Below are positions 8,269-15,556 of a stretch of 64,000 nt of DNA, in pieces. How positions within the stretch are numbered: the stretch's first letter is position 1; each line of letters starts with the position of its first letter. The notes under the pieces are model-generated. The model ran no database searches and had not been told where the DNA came from. It saw nothing but the letters and a program-made list of their open reading frames with translations. Location of the stretch: NCBI RefSeq assembly GCF_000813845.1, contig NZ_JWTB01000004.1:87381-151380 (forward strand), written 5' to 3'. A program made the translations under genes and the position numbers. Source of the stretch: Pseudarthrobacter phenanthrenivorans. Its GTDB lineage: Bacteria; Actinomycetota; Actinomycetes; Actinomycetales; Micrococcaceae.

Positions 8269-8832
8269 ATGACGACACTGTCGCATAAGACCCCGGCGGC
8301 ATGGCTGGCACGGGTGCTGCTGGCGCTCACCACAGCCGCGTTCGTGCTCGCTTCCCCGGCGCCGGCGCAGGCGCACGACTCCCTGGAGGCCAGCAACCCT
8401 GCCGATGGTTCCACGGTCAGCGCAATGCCCGCGAAGATCGAGCTGACCTTCGACCACATCCCGATCGCCATCAACTCGATCGTGCGGGTGGAGGATGCCA
8501 CCGGCACCGACCAGGCGGACGGGCCGGTCCAGATCGTGGACAACCAGGTCAGCCAGCCGGTCAAACCGGGTGCGCCCGAAGGAAAGTACACCGTGGTGTG
8601 GCGGGTGGTGTCCTCCGACGGGCACCCCATCGAGGGAACCTTCACCTTCACGGCCGGCGGTCCAAATACCGCGCCTGCCACGGCCGCCGCCACGCCTGCT
8701 GCGGCGGCCGGCTCCGGGCTCCCGGGCCAGCTGGTTGTGGTGGGGATCGTCGCGGGCGTGCTGGTCATCGGGCTCGTGGTTGCCGGGCTCATGATCAGGC
8801 GCCGGCTGCGGAGCCCCGAGGACGACGACTGA
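8269..8832 (+). CDS. copC: CopC-domain copper resistance protein
   Basis: A 187-residue exported protein. A signal peptide ending APAQA leaves His first in the mature chain (AHDSLEASNPADGSTV), the standard CopC Cu(II) site. The beta-barrel domain runs to about residue 125 and has the second conserved motif SSDGHPIEGTFTF. A linker and one C-terminal transmembrane helix anchor it. ATG at 8269 follows GGGGAAACGA. It lies 13 bases after the YcnI gene and surely shares its mRNA. Unlike CopC-CopD fusions in many actinobacteria, no CopD pump-like domain is attached. Confidence 0.88.
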   Translation: MTTLSHKTPAAWLARVLLALTTAAFVLASPAPAQAHDSLEASNPADGSTVSAMPAKIELTFDHIPIAINSIVRVEDATGTDQADGPVQIVDNQVSQPVKPGAPEGKYTVVWRVVSSDGHPIEGTFTFTAGGPNTAPATAAATPAAAAGSGLPGQLVVVGIVAGVLVIGLVVAGLMIRRRLRSPEDDD

Positions 8833-8879
8833 GCACCGCCCAGGCCCGCAGAACCCAGGGCTGAGCCATCCCAAACTGC

Positions 8880-8915
8880 AAGCAGCGCGTCCGGATATTG
8901 CCGGGCGCGCTGCTT
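8880..8915 (+). terminator. Rho-independent terminator after copC
   Basis: AAGCAGCGCG (8880-8889) pairs perfectly with CGCGCTGCTT (8906-8915). An inner CCGG/CCGG pair shortens the loop, and TCATTT follows. It closes the YcnI/CopC transcript. Confidence 0.8.
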
Positions 8916-8960
8916 CATTTAACGGCTTTGATACCCGTTTAGGGCAGGTTTTTTCGGGCG

Positions 8961-9140
8961 TTCAAGCTGCCGCGCAGGCACGGTACGCGGCAGTTCGATG
9001 GCACTACTTGTTTGGGTCCAAGACGGCCTGAATTCCGGCCCCGGAACCAATCCCCGCAGGTCAGGGCAGGAGGAACGGTCCTGAGTACTGGGGCATCCAG
9101 CCAAGTAGTGGCTTCCACGGCCCGACGAAAAGTCGGGTAC
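8961..9140 (+). ncRNA. Candidate structured RNA or leader, family unknown
   Basis: The 345-bp gap 8920-9264 has no gene but holds several perfect stems. Stem 1: CTGCCGCG 8967-8974 with CGCGGCAG 8986-8993. A long-range stem, CACTACTTG 9002-9010 with CAAGTAGTG 9102-9110, encloses two hairpins: TTCCGG 9033-9038 with CCGGAA 9041-9046, and CAGGA 9067-9071 with TCCTG 9079-9083. Last hairpin: CCCGAC 9121-9126 with GTCGGG 9132-9137 around GAAAA. Further on, TCCACCGAAAGGCACCTGGA (from about 9190) could form another. A closed multi-branch plus flanking hairpins looks like a riboswitch-type leader or a small RNA. The strand is assigned by the downstream gene, and no known family signature was recognised. 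Confidence 0.5.
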
Positions 9141-9264
9141 CGGTACGTGTTGTTGGGCTTGGGGCGCAGCCGAAAACATTAGGTCATCGATCCACCGAAA
9201 GGCACCTGGATGGGGCCGCTCATGGGGGAACGGGTTCTCACTCACATTTACAAGGAGTCTTTCC

Positions 9265-9720
9265 ATGCGCCACATGACCAAGAAGAACAAGATCGCCGCC
9301 GTCGCCGCTTCCGCAGCGCTGGTAGCCGTTGGCGGCGGGGCCGCGTACGCCTACTGGAGCACCACGGGCTCGGGCAACGGGTCTGCAGTGGCATCGTCGA
9401 CCACTTCCCCTGTCACGATCAACGTGACGGTGGACCCGGGCGTGGCACCCGGTACGCCGAAGACCATCACGTACACGGCCGCCAACCCGAACGCCAACAA
9501 CACCCAGGTGACACTCGCCAACCCCGTGGTCACCACCAGCGACGCCGGATGCCTGCCGGGCTGGTTCTCCGCGACCGTCCCCGGTGGCCCCACGAATGTT
9601 CCCGCCAACGCGACGACGACACCGCTGGGTACTGGAACGCTGACGCTCAATGACGACCCCGCAGTCAAGCAGGATGCCTGCAAGGGCGCCACCATCACGG
9701 TGACCGTCGGCAGCAACTAA
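9265..9720 (+). CDS. Small secreted protein with SipW-type signal peptide
   Basis: A 151-residue exported protein. The N-terminus (MRHMTKKNKIAAVAASAALV then GGGAAYAYWSTTG) is the SipW-dependent signal pattern seen in TasA/camelysin-like proteins, with A-Y-A-Y-W around the cleavage site. The mature part is Thr/Val/Asn-rich beta-type with two cysteines (GCLPG and DACKG) that could pair. A strong AAGGAG site precedes ATG 9265. It is the first of four related exported proteins and is separated from the second by a strong hairpin, so it may be made in larger amounts. It could be a matrix or fibre subunit (inference). Confidence 0.75.
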   Translation: MRHMTKKNKIAAVAASAALVAVGGGAAYAYWSTTGSGNGSAVASSTTSPVTINVTVDPGVAPGTPKTITYTAANPNANNTQVTLANPVVTTSDAGCLPGWFSATVPGGPTNVPANATTTPLGTGTLTLNDDPAVKQDACKGATITVTVGSN

Positions 9721-9730
9721 CAAACGCGTG

Positions 9731-9761
9731 GGCCGGGGGCGGCCAAACTCCGCCCCCGGCC
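9731..9761 (+). terminator. Hairpin terminator or attenuator within secreted-protein cluster
   Basis: GGCCGGGGGCGG (9731-9742) pairs perfectly over 12 bases with CCGCCCCCGGCC (9750-9761) around CCAAACT. It starts 11 bases after the stop of the first gene and lacks a long U-tract, so partial read-through into the following three genes is plausible. Confidence 0.7.
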
Positions 9762-9796
9762 TGCCGTCATTTGCACCAATTGGGAAGGGGCACGGG

Positions 9797-10933
9797 GTGC
9801 ACAACGAGGACGGGCAGCCGCGGCATCGCTTGCGGAATGCCATCAAAGTGGCGCTGATCGGCTTTGCCGTGATGCTGGCCAGCGCGGGGGCGCTGTTCGC
9901 GGCATCGCAAAGCGCCAAACCGGGCATTACGGTGCAGGTCTCCCCTGCCAGCCAGTCCGTCCAGCAAGGGCAGGCAGCTGCCTATACGGTGACGGTGACG
10001 TCCACCGGCGGCTTCACCGGGCCGGTCAACCTGGCCACGGCGGGACTGCCGGCCGGAGCAGCAGGTGCCTTCACGCCGTCGTCCGTCACCCTTAGCTCCG
10101 GAAGCACCGCAACCTCAACCCTGAACGTCACTACCGCCGCAACTACGCCGGCGGGCACCAGCTCCCTGACCATCACCGGCACCAGCGGCAAGGTCTCCGG
10201 CAGCGTCACTGCCAGCCTGACCGTCAACTACAAGATTTCCTCGGCTATCTCGGTCGCCGCTTCCCCGGATTCCCTGTCGGTCCCGCCGGGCGCCACCGCG
10301 GTCTACACGCTGCAGCTCACTCGGAATAACCTCTCGGGACCGGTCAGCTTCAGCGTCCTGGGCGGCCTTCCCTCCGGCGCCACGGCATCGTTCTCGCCCA
10401 ATCCGGTCACCGGCACCTCCACGACGTTGCAGGTGGCGACCACCGCCGCTTCCCCCACTGGAAGCTACAACCTGTACCTGGTGGGCACGGGCAAGGATTC
10501 GAGCGGGAAGTCGCAGTACGCCTACGCGAACGTGCAGTTGGTCCTGGATGCGACCATCAAGCAGTTCGTCCTCTCCGGCAACGTCCCCGGAACCCTCTCC
10601 CCCGGCACGTCGGCCGGGCTGGACCTGCAGATCAACAACCCCAACAGCAAGGCGTTGTCATTGACCAACATGTCCGTGGCCGTGGCAGGGGTTACCCGCA
10701 GCGCGGATGCCGTGGCCAGGAACCTCATCTGCACCGCGGCAGACTTCACCGTGACCCAGTACAGCGGCCCCTACCCCCTCAGCGTCCCCGCGGGCACCAG
10801 CTCCCTGTCCGGACTCCGGCTGGCATCGTCGGTGTGGCCCCGGGTGGGAATGCTGGACACCTCCGCCAACCAGGACGGCTGCAAGGGCGCCACCCTCCAG
10901 CTCACGTACTCAGGATCAGGACAGGGGAACTGA
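9797..10933 (+). CDS. Exported Ig-like repeat protein
   Basis: A 378-residue protein with an N-terminal hydrophobic segment (VALIGFAVMLASAGALFAA) and then two beta-sandwich repeats of about 85-90 residues (starting VQVSPASQSVQQGQ and VAASPDSLSVPPGA), each with the G-L-P-A/S-G-A element of Ig-like/CARDB-type domains. The C-terminal third carries paired cysteines (RNLICTAADF and QDGCKGATL), and the latter resembles the end of the first protein of the cluster (DACKGATI). GTG at 9797 is chosen for its GGGAAGGGG site. A GTG at 9728 would start inside the terminator hairpin. Probably a cell-envelope adhesin or scaffold. Confidence 0.7.
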   Translation: MHNEDGQPRHRLRNAIKVALIGFAVMLASAGALFAASQSAKPGITVQVSPASQSVQQGQAAAYTVTVTSTGGFTGPVNLATAGLPAGAAGAFTPSSVTLSSGSTATSTLNVTTAATTPAGTSSLTITGTSGKVSGSVTASLTVNYKISSAISVAASPDSLSVPPGATAVYTLQLTRNNLSGPVSFSVLGGLPSGATASFSPNPVTGTSTTLQVATTAASPTGSYNLYLVGTGKDSSGKSQYAYANVQLVLDATIKQFVLSGNVPGTLSPGTSAGLDLQINNPNSKALSLTNMSVAVAGVTRSADAVARNLICTAADFTVTQYSGPYPLSVPAGTSSLSGLRLASSVWPRVGMLDTSANQDGCKGATLQLTYSGSGQGN

Positions 10934-10934
10934 G

Positions 10935-11438
10935 ATGACCGCCAGCACCAGGACTGCCAAAGCCGGCAAGAGCCTCAAGGCCGCGGCCCTCGCCGGGATC
11001 CTCCTCGCCGCGGGCGCCGGAACCGCCTACGCCTACTGGGCCGCCGCCGGGGCGGGTGCCGGAACCGCAGCCGCCGGCACCATGCAGGCCGTCACCGTTG
11101 ACGCGCTCGTTGCCGGGGACAGCCCCAGGACGGCGCTCGTTCCAGGCGGGACGGCCGACGTCGTCCTCCGCCTCACCAACCCCAACCCCTACTCCGTGCA
11201 GGTGTACAGCGTCACGGCCAACGGGCCGGCCACGGCGGACACCGCACATTCGGGCTGCACCACCACCGGCGTCAGCTTCACCGGACCCGCCGCGCCGCTG
11301 TCACCGGCAACCTTCATTCCGGCAAACTCGTCCACCCTGCTCACCCTTCCAGGATCGGCCGCCATGGATACCACCTCACTCGCCGCCTGCCAGGGCGCCA
11401 CCTTCCGCCTCCCCGTCACGGCGGAGGTGCGCAAATGA
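10935..11438 (+). CDS. SipW-type signal-peptide secreted protein
   Basis: A 167-residue exported protein. The signal GILLAAGAGTAYAYWAAAGA has the same A-Y-A-Y-W cleavage context as the first gene of the cluster. The mature chain is a single beta-type domain with cysteines in HSGCTTTG and LAACQGATF. It starts one base after the previous stop and overlaps the next gene by four bases, so the three genes are translated from one mRNA. The CxGAT(F/I/L) ending shared with the two upstream proteins suggests one family of surface subunits. Confidence 0.75.
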   Translation: MTASTRTAKAGKSLKAAALAGILLAAGAGTAYAYWAAAGAGAGTAAAGTMQAVTVDALVAGDSPRTALVPGGTADVVLRLTNPNPYSVQVYSVTANGPATADTAHSGCTTTGVSFTGPAAPLSPATFIPANSSTLLTLPGSAAMDTTSLAACQGATFRLPVTAEVRK

Positions 11439-13567
11439 GCCTCGCCATCCGGAAGATGCCGTTCCGCTTCCGTCTCCCCTCCGGGCGGCTGGCATGGATT
11501 GTCACCGCGGTCCTGCTCCTGCTGGGCACGGCCACCGCCGCCTACGGCTTTTGGGCCTCCACCACCAGCAGCAACAATGCCACCGCCGCGGCGGACACTT
11601 TGGCGCCGGGATCCAAGCCCGCCGTCACCGCCAACGGCGCCTCGCTCAGCGTCAGCTGGGCAGCGGGCACCACGGTCAACGGCCGTGCGGCCACCGGCTA
11701 CACCGTCACCAGGTACGCGGCTGCCACGGGCGGCACGGGAACGCCGGCCACGGGCGGCTGCGCAGGGACGGTCACCACCCTGACCTGCACCGAACAGAAC
11801 GTCCCCGGCGGCATCTGGTTCTACACCGTCACCCCCACCATCGCGCTCTGGACAGGCGCCGAAAGCCCGCGCAGCACCGGCGTCAGCAGTGACTCCACTG
11901 CCCCCATCGCTTCCGTTTCCGGGCTTACCCCGGCCCCCAACGCTGCCGGCTTGAACAACACCAGCCCGGTCACTGTGGCCATCACCGCCAACGACGGTGC
12001 CGGCGGCTCAGGCGTGGCATCCATCAGTTACATGGTCGACGGCGGCGCGCAGCAGACCGTGAGCGGCGCGTCCGCCTCTGTATCAGTCGCCGGCGACGGA
12101 ACCCACACTGTGTCCTACTTCGCCACGGACAATGCGGGCAACACCGGGACGGCGCAGAGCCAGACGGTCCGGATCGACACCACGGCTCCGGCCGCCCCCG
12201 GTCTCAGCGTTCCCGCCTACGTCAACCTCGCCAACGTCGCTGCTGTCCCCGTCACAGGAACCGCAGAAGCCGGCGCCAAGATCAGCCTTACGGCCACTGA
12301 CACCGGCTCCGGCGCCCCTCATTCCGCGTCCGCCACGGCAACCGCCTCGGCCACCGGGGCATGGTCAGTCACCCTGGACATGGGCACCTTCAAGCAGGGA
12401 ACGGTCAACTACAGCGCCACGGCCGCCGATCCCGCAGGGAACACGAGCCCCGCCAAGGCAGCAACCAGCATCAAGGACACCGTGGCACCTGCAGCGCCCC
12501 AGGCCCTGAGCGTTCCGACGTACGTGAACAGCGCCAACTCTTCCGCAGTCCCGGTCTCCGGCACCGCAGAAGCCGGTGGAACCGTGACCGTCACCGCCAC
12601 GGACGCCGGCGCCGTGCACACCGTTTCCGGTACGGCCACCGCCTCAGGCACTGGCGCATGGTCCCTGAACCTGAACCTCGGCACCCTGAATGACGGAACA
12701 GCCAGCTACGCCGTGACCGTGAAGGACGCGGCGGGCAACAGCAGCAGCACCGCTACAGTTACGGACACAAAGGACACTGTGGCCCCGGTCCTGAGCATCA
12801 CGGCACCGATGTACGTGAACCTCAGCAACTACACCGCGGTCCAGGTCAGCGGCACCACGGATACCTCCGGCACCCTCAACGTGACTGCCCGAAGCAGCGT
12901 GACCAACAGCGTCACGAAGCAGGTGACGGCATCCGGCTCAGCCTGGTCCACGAGCACGGACCTCACCCCGCTCGACCAGGGCACGGTGACCTTCACCGTC
13001 TCGATGACCGATGCGGCAGGCAACACGGGCACGGCGAGCGCCGCGGGTACCACCACCAAGGACACGATTGCCCCGACCGTTAGCGCCATTTCACTGGTCA
13101 ACAGCGGCGGCACCGCAGGTGTGGGTAAAGCGGAGCAGGGAGACTCCCTGACGATCCAGTTCTCGGAACAGATGGATGCCACCAAGATCTGCTCCGCATG
13201 GAACAACACCGGTACACAGACCTTGAACGGCAACGGCGACATCATTGTCAACATCAGCACCGCCAACGTGCTGACGGTCACCAGCGGAACCTGCACGCTC
13301 AACGTCGGCTCGGTTTTCCTGGGCTCGAACGCCAAGTACGGATCCGCAGGCGCCCTCAGCTTCAGCGGAAACGGCGCCAATGCGAGTTCCGTGAGCTGGA
13401 ACGGATCAAACACCCTGACAATCAAGCTTGGAAAGGTGGGCACCGCAACTTCCGGGACAACCACCACGGCGGATTCACCGTCGTATTCGCCGGGAGCCGG
13501 CCTTGCCGACATCCCAGGGAACCCGCTTGGAGCTGGTCCGTTTGCCGGAGCTGCAGCCCGCTTCTAA
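11435..13567 (+). CDS. Large exported Ig-like repeat protein
   Basis: A 710-residue protein with an N-terminal anchor/signal (ending TAAYGFWASTTSSNN, SipW-like), a fibronectin-like stretch (about 50-145), then bacterial Ig-like domains with recurring elements: TAPAAPGLSVPAYVNLAN, VAPAAPQALSVPTYVNSAN and TVAPVLSITAPMYVNLSN open units of about 100 residues. Each unit has a VPVTGTAEAG-type turn and a DAAGN or DPAGN end. The last 170 residues differ and include FSEQMDATKIC, like the Big_5-type N-S-G domain. It overlaps the previous gene by ATGA. Such long repeat chains usually span the cell wall; the ligand is unknown. Confidence 0.75.
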   Translation: MSLAIRKMPFRFRLPSGRLAWIVTAVLLLLGTATAAYGFWASTTSSNNATAAADTLAPGSKPAVTANGASLSVSWAAGTTVNGRAATGYTVTRYAAATGGTGTPATGGCAGTVTTLTCTEQNVPGGIWFYTVTPTIALWTGAESPRSTGVSSDSTAPIASVSGLTPAPNAAGLNNTSPVTVAITANDGAGGSGVASISYMVDGGAQQTVSGASASVSVAGDGTHTVSYFATDNAGNTGTAQSQTVRIDTTAPAAPGLSVPAYVNLANVAAVPVTGTAEAGAKISLTATDTGSGAPHSASATATASATGAWSVTLDMGTFKQGTVNYSATAADPAGNTSPAKAATSIKDTVAPAAPQALSVPTYVNSANSSAVPVSGTAEAGGTVTVTATDAGAVHTVSGTATASGTGAWSLNLNLGTLNDGTASYAVTVKDAAGNSSSTATVTDTKDTVAPVLSITAPMYVNLSNYTAVQVSGTTDTSGTLNVTARSSVTNSVTKQVTASGSAWSTSTDLTPLDQGTVTFTVSMTDAAGNTGTASAAGTTTKDTIAPTVSAISLVNSGGTAGVGKAEQGDSLTIQFSEQMDATKICSAWNNTGTQTLNGNGDIIVNISTANVLTVTSGTCTLNVGSVFLGSNAKYGSAGALSFSGNGANASSVSWNGSNTLTIKLGKVGTATSGTTTTADSPSYSPGAGLADIPGNPLGAGPFAGAAARF

Positions 13568-13583
13568 GTGCAGCAGCTCCGGC
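13544..13583 (+). terminator. Hairpin over the stop codon of the Ig-repeat gene
   Basis: GCCGGAGCTGC (13544-13554) pairs perfectly with GCAGCTCCGGC (13573-13583), loop of 18 bases containing the stop TAA. It probably ends the secreted-protein operon; there is no U-tract. Confidence 0.6.
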
Positions 13584-13631
13584 AGCAAGTAGGCCCTCCC
13601 CCTGTTGCGGCTCCGGGACCATACTGATGGC

Positions 13632-14030
13632 ATGGGTGATCGTGACGACTTCCTGGAATGGGTAAACACCGAGCTCTACGCCGCGGAACTGGCCCTGCAC
13701 AACGGCGATGCCGGCCCGCGCCGCGCGCTCTGGTCCCGAAAGGAACCGGTCAGTGTCCTTGGCGCGTGGCGCAATGCCTTCGGGCAGCACGAACTGGACG
13801 AATTGTTCACCAGCCTTGGCAAACAGTTCTCCAACTGCAACTCGTACCGGCTGGAGGTGCTCGCCTGCGACGTGGTGGGTGACATGGCCTATACCGCGGC
13901 GTTGGAACATACGTCAGCGTCAGTCGACGGTGAACCGCGCAGCTACGTGCTCCGGGCAACGCAGGTTTACCGGCGCGAGGAGGGCGCCTGGAAGGTGGCC
14001 CACCGGCACGGTGACACCGTAGGCGGGTGA
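13632..14030 (+). CDS. SnoaL/DUF4440-like NTF2-fold protein
   Basis: A 132-residue soluble protein with the NTF2-like layout: an N-terminal helix with E-L-x-A-A-E-L-A-L-H-N-G-D, a W-S-R-K-E-P-V-S-V-L-G region, and a C-terminal strand RATQVYRREEGAWKVAHRHGD, typical of SnoaL/DUF4440 (steroid-isomerase-like) proteins. The ATG at 13632 is used; upstream in-frame codons lie in the terminator region. No substrate can be named. It is a single-gene unit facing the convergent glycosidase gene. Confidence 0.75.
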   Translation: MGDRDDFLEWVNTELYAAELALHNGDAGPRRALWSRKEPVSVLGAWRNAFGQHELDELFTSLGKQFSNCNSYRLEVLACDVVGDMAYTAALEHTSASVDGEPRSYVLRATQVYRREEGAWKVAHRHGDTVGG

Positions 14031-14105
14031 GCAAGGCGCAGCGAGGCCGGGGAAGCTTCCACTTGGAACCCCTGGCCAGCCGTAGCCCGAGGAAGTTACC
14101 CGCTG

Positions 14106-15338
14106 TCAGGAAGTACGCCGGGCCAGCAGGGCGTTCTTGAAGGCCGTGGCGGAGCTGGCGCTGCTGTTGATCCGCCAGTCCGTTTCCTTCTGCATGTGGA
14201 ACCACACGAACCCCATCACGTCCGGCTGGGCGGCCAGGTAGGACACCAGCGCCGAGTTCCATGCGGCCTTGTCGCCGCCCACTTCGCTGGAGGCGGTCTC
14301 GGCAACGAGGATGGGCACACCGGGGGCAAGTGCCCGAAGCTGGGCGATGCCCGGCCCGAAGAGGTCCTGCGGGGAGATCCACGCGCTCCAGGAGGCTGAA
14401 GTGCCCCAGTTGTAGCCGTCCAAAGCAACGACGTCGACGTACCCGGCACCGGGATACAGGCCGGCAAGGTCGGTGGAGCCGTAGTACGGAACGTTCGGGC
14501 TCCAGACCCACGTGACGTTGCTGGCACCCTGCGCCGCGACGACGTCGTGGACGTGCCGCCAGGTCTGGGCGTAGTCACCCGCCTGGTTGCCGTTGACGCC
14601 TTCGGCCCACGGATACCAGTTGCCGTTCATTTCGTGCGCAAACCGCAGCTGCACGGGGTAACCCCAGGCTGCCAGCGACTGGCCCCACTGCGCGATGTAT
14701 GAGTCGAAGGCACCGGCACTGATCCTGTCCAGGCTGTAGGCGGGCTGGTCTACCCCGCCGCCCCAGAGCCAGGGTTCCCACGTCACCAGCGGCACGGCGC
14801 CCCGTGCCCGGACGGCGTTCAGCTCGGTGATGGGGGCAGGCTGTGCGAAGTCCTCATAGAACAACACACTGGACGGGGCTTCGCCGGCAAGGACCGCCAC
14901 CTCGTCGAGCTCGCTGCCGGCAAGGGGGCCGCCGGCCGTGGCCGCGCCGAAGCGTAGCCTGGCAGTGCTGATGGGCGGCACCGACGAGGTGGGCGCGGAC
15001 ACCGTGAACACCGCCGACGCCTGCACGGAGGACGTCTTGGCAGTCACCGTGACCTTGCCTGTGGCGCCCGCGGGGATGGTGGCCGGGGCGCTGAAGGCGC
15101 CGGCCGCCGTCGTCTTCAGGGGGAAGGTGGCCGAGCCGATGATCACGGTTCCGGTGGTGGAGGCCCTGAAGCCAGTGCCCGTGACGGTGATGGCAGAGCC
15201 TGCAGGTCCGGTGGTGGGACTCAGGGAGATCTGTCCCGCGGCTGCCTGCGCGGCTGCGGGCTGGACCACCGTTAGGGCAAGGGCCAGGCCCAGGGCTGCG
15301 GCGACTGCCGCGAGGTGCGTCTTTATGGAGGTAAGCAA
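14106..15338 (-). CDS. Secreted GH26-like glycoside hydrolase with N-terminal beta domain
   Basis: A 410-residue exported protein: signal peptide (1-34), an IPT/TIG-like beta domain (about 36-114: SLSPTTGPAGSAITVTGTGF), a linker, and a TIM-barrel of GH26/beta-mannanase type. The proposed acid/base is Glu236 in RFAHEMNGNWYPW and the nucleophile Glu347 in ILVAETASSE; Trp/Tyr-rich loops line the cleft. Start TTG at 15338 is chosen because the next residues make a good signal peptide and a GGGGA site lies upstream. Longer readings run through the neighbouring protease gene. The substrate may be mannan or a related beta-glycan (family-level inference). Confidence 0.82.
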   Translation of the reverse strand: MLTSIKTHLAAVAAALGLALALTVVQPAAAQAAAGQISLSPTTGPAGSAITVTGTGFRASTTGTVIIGSATFPLKTTAAGAFSAPATIPAGATGKVTVTAKTSSVQASAVFTVSAPTSSVPPISTARLRFGAATAGGPLAGSELDEVAVLAGEAPSSVLFYEDFAQPAPITELNAVRARGAVPLVTWEPWLWGGGVDQPAYSLDRISAGAFDSYIAQWGQSLAAWGYPVQLRFAHEMNGNWYPWAEGVNGNQAGDYAQTWRHVHDVVAAQGASNVTWVWSPNVPYYGSTDLAGLYPGAGYVDVVALDGYNWGTSASWSAWISPQDLFGPGIAQLRALAPGVPILVAETASSEVGGDKAAWNSALVSYLAAQPDVMGFVWFHMQKETDWRINSSASSATAFKNALLARRTS

Positions 15339-15556
15339 GGCAATCGATCCCCAGAATCGTCGTGGCAGCAAAGCCTGCTGCCGGCCAAGTGCACCGGGCG
15401 GCACACGCTGATCGTAGAGGCCCTGCGTTGAAGCTGAGCAGGCCTTGATCGAATCCTGTGCAAAAAATGTGCCGGTACACTCGGCGCGTCCGTTGAAGGA
15501 CGCCGCGGCAGCAACGGCCCGCTCCGGGGCCACCACTCCACGCTGGGTTGAGCCGC

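Noticed and set aside
8961..9140. Cobalamin, TPP or cyclic-di-GMP riboswitch
   Set aside because: None of the conserved boxes of these families could be found on either strand, so the candidate RNA is left unassigned.
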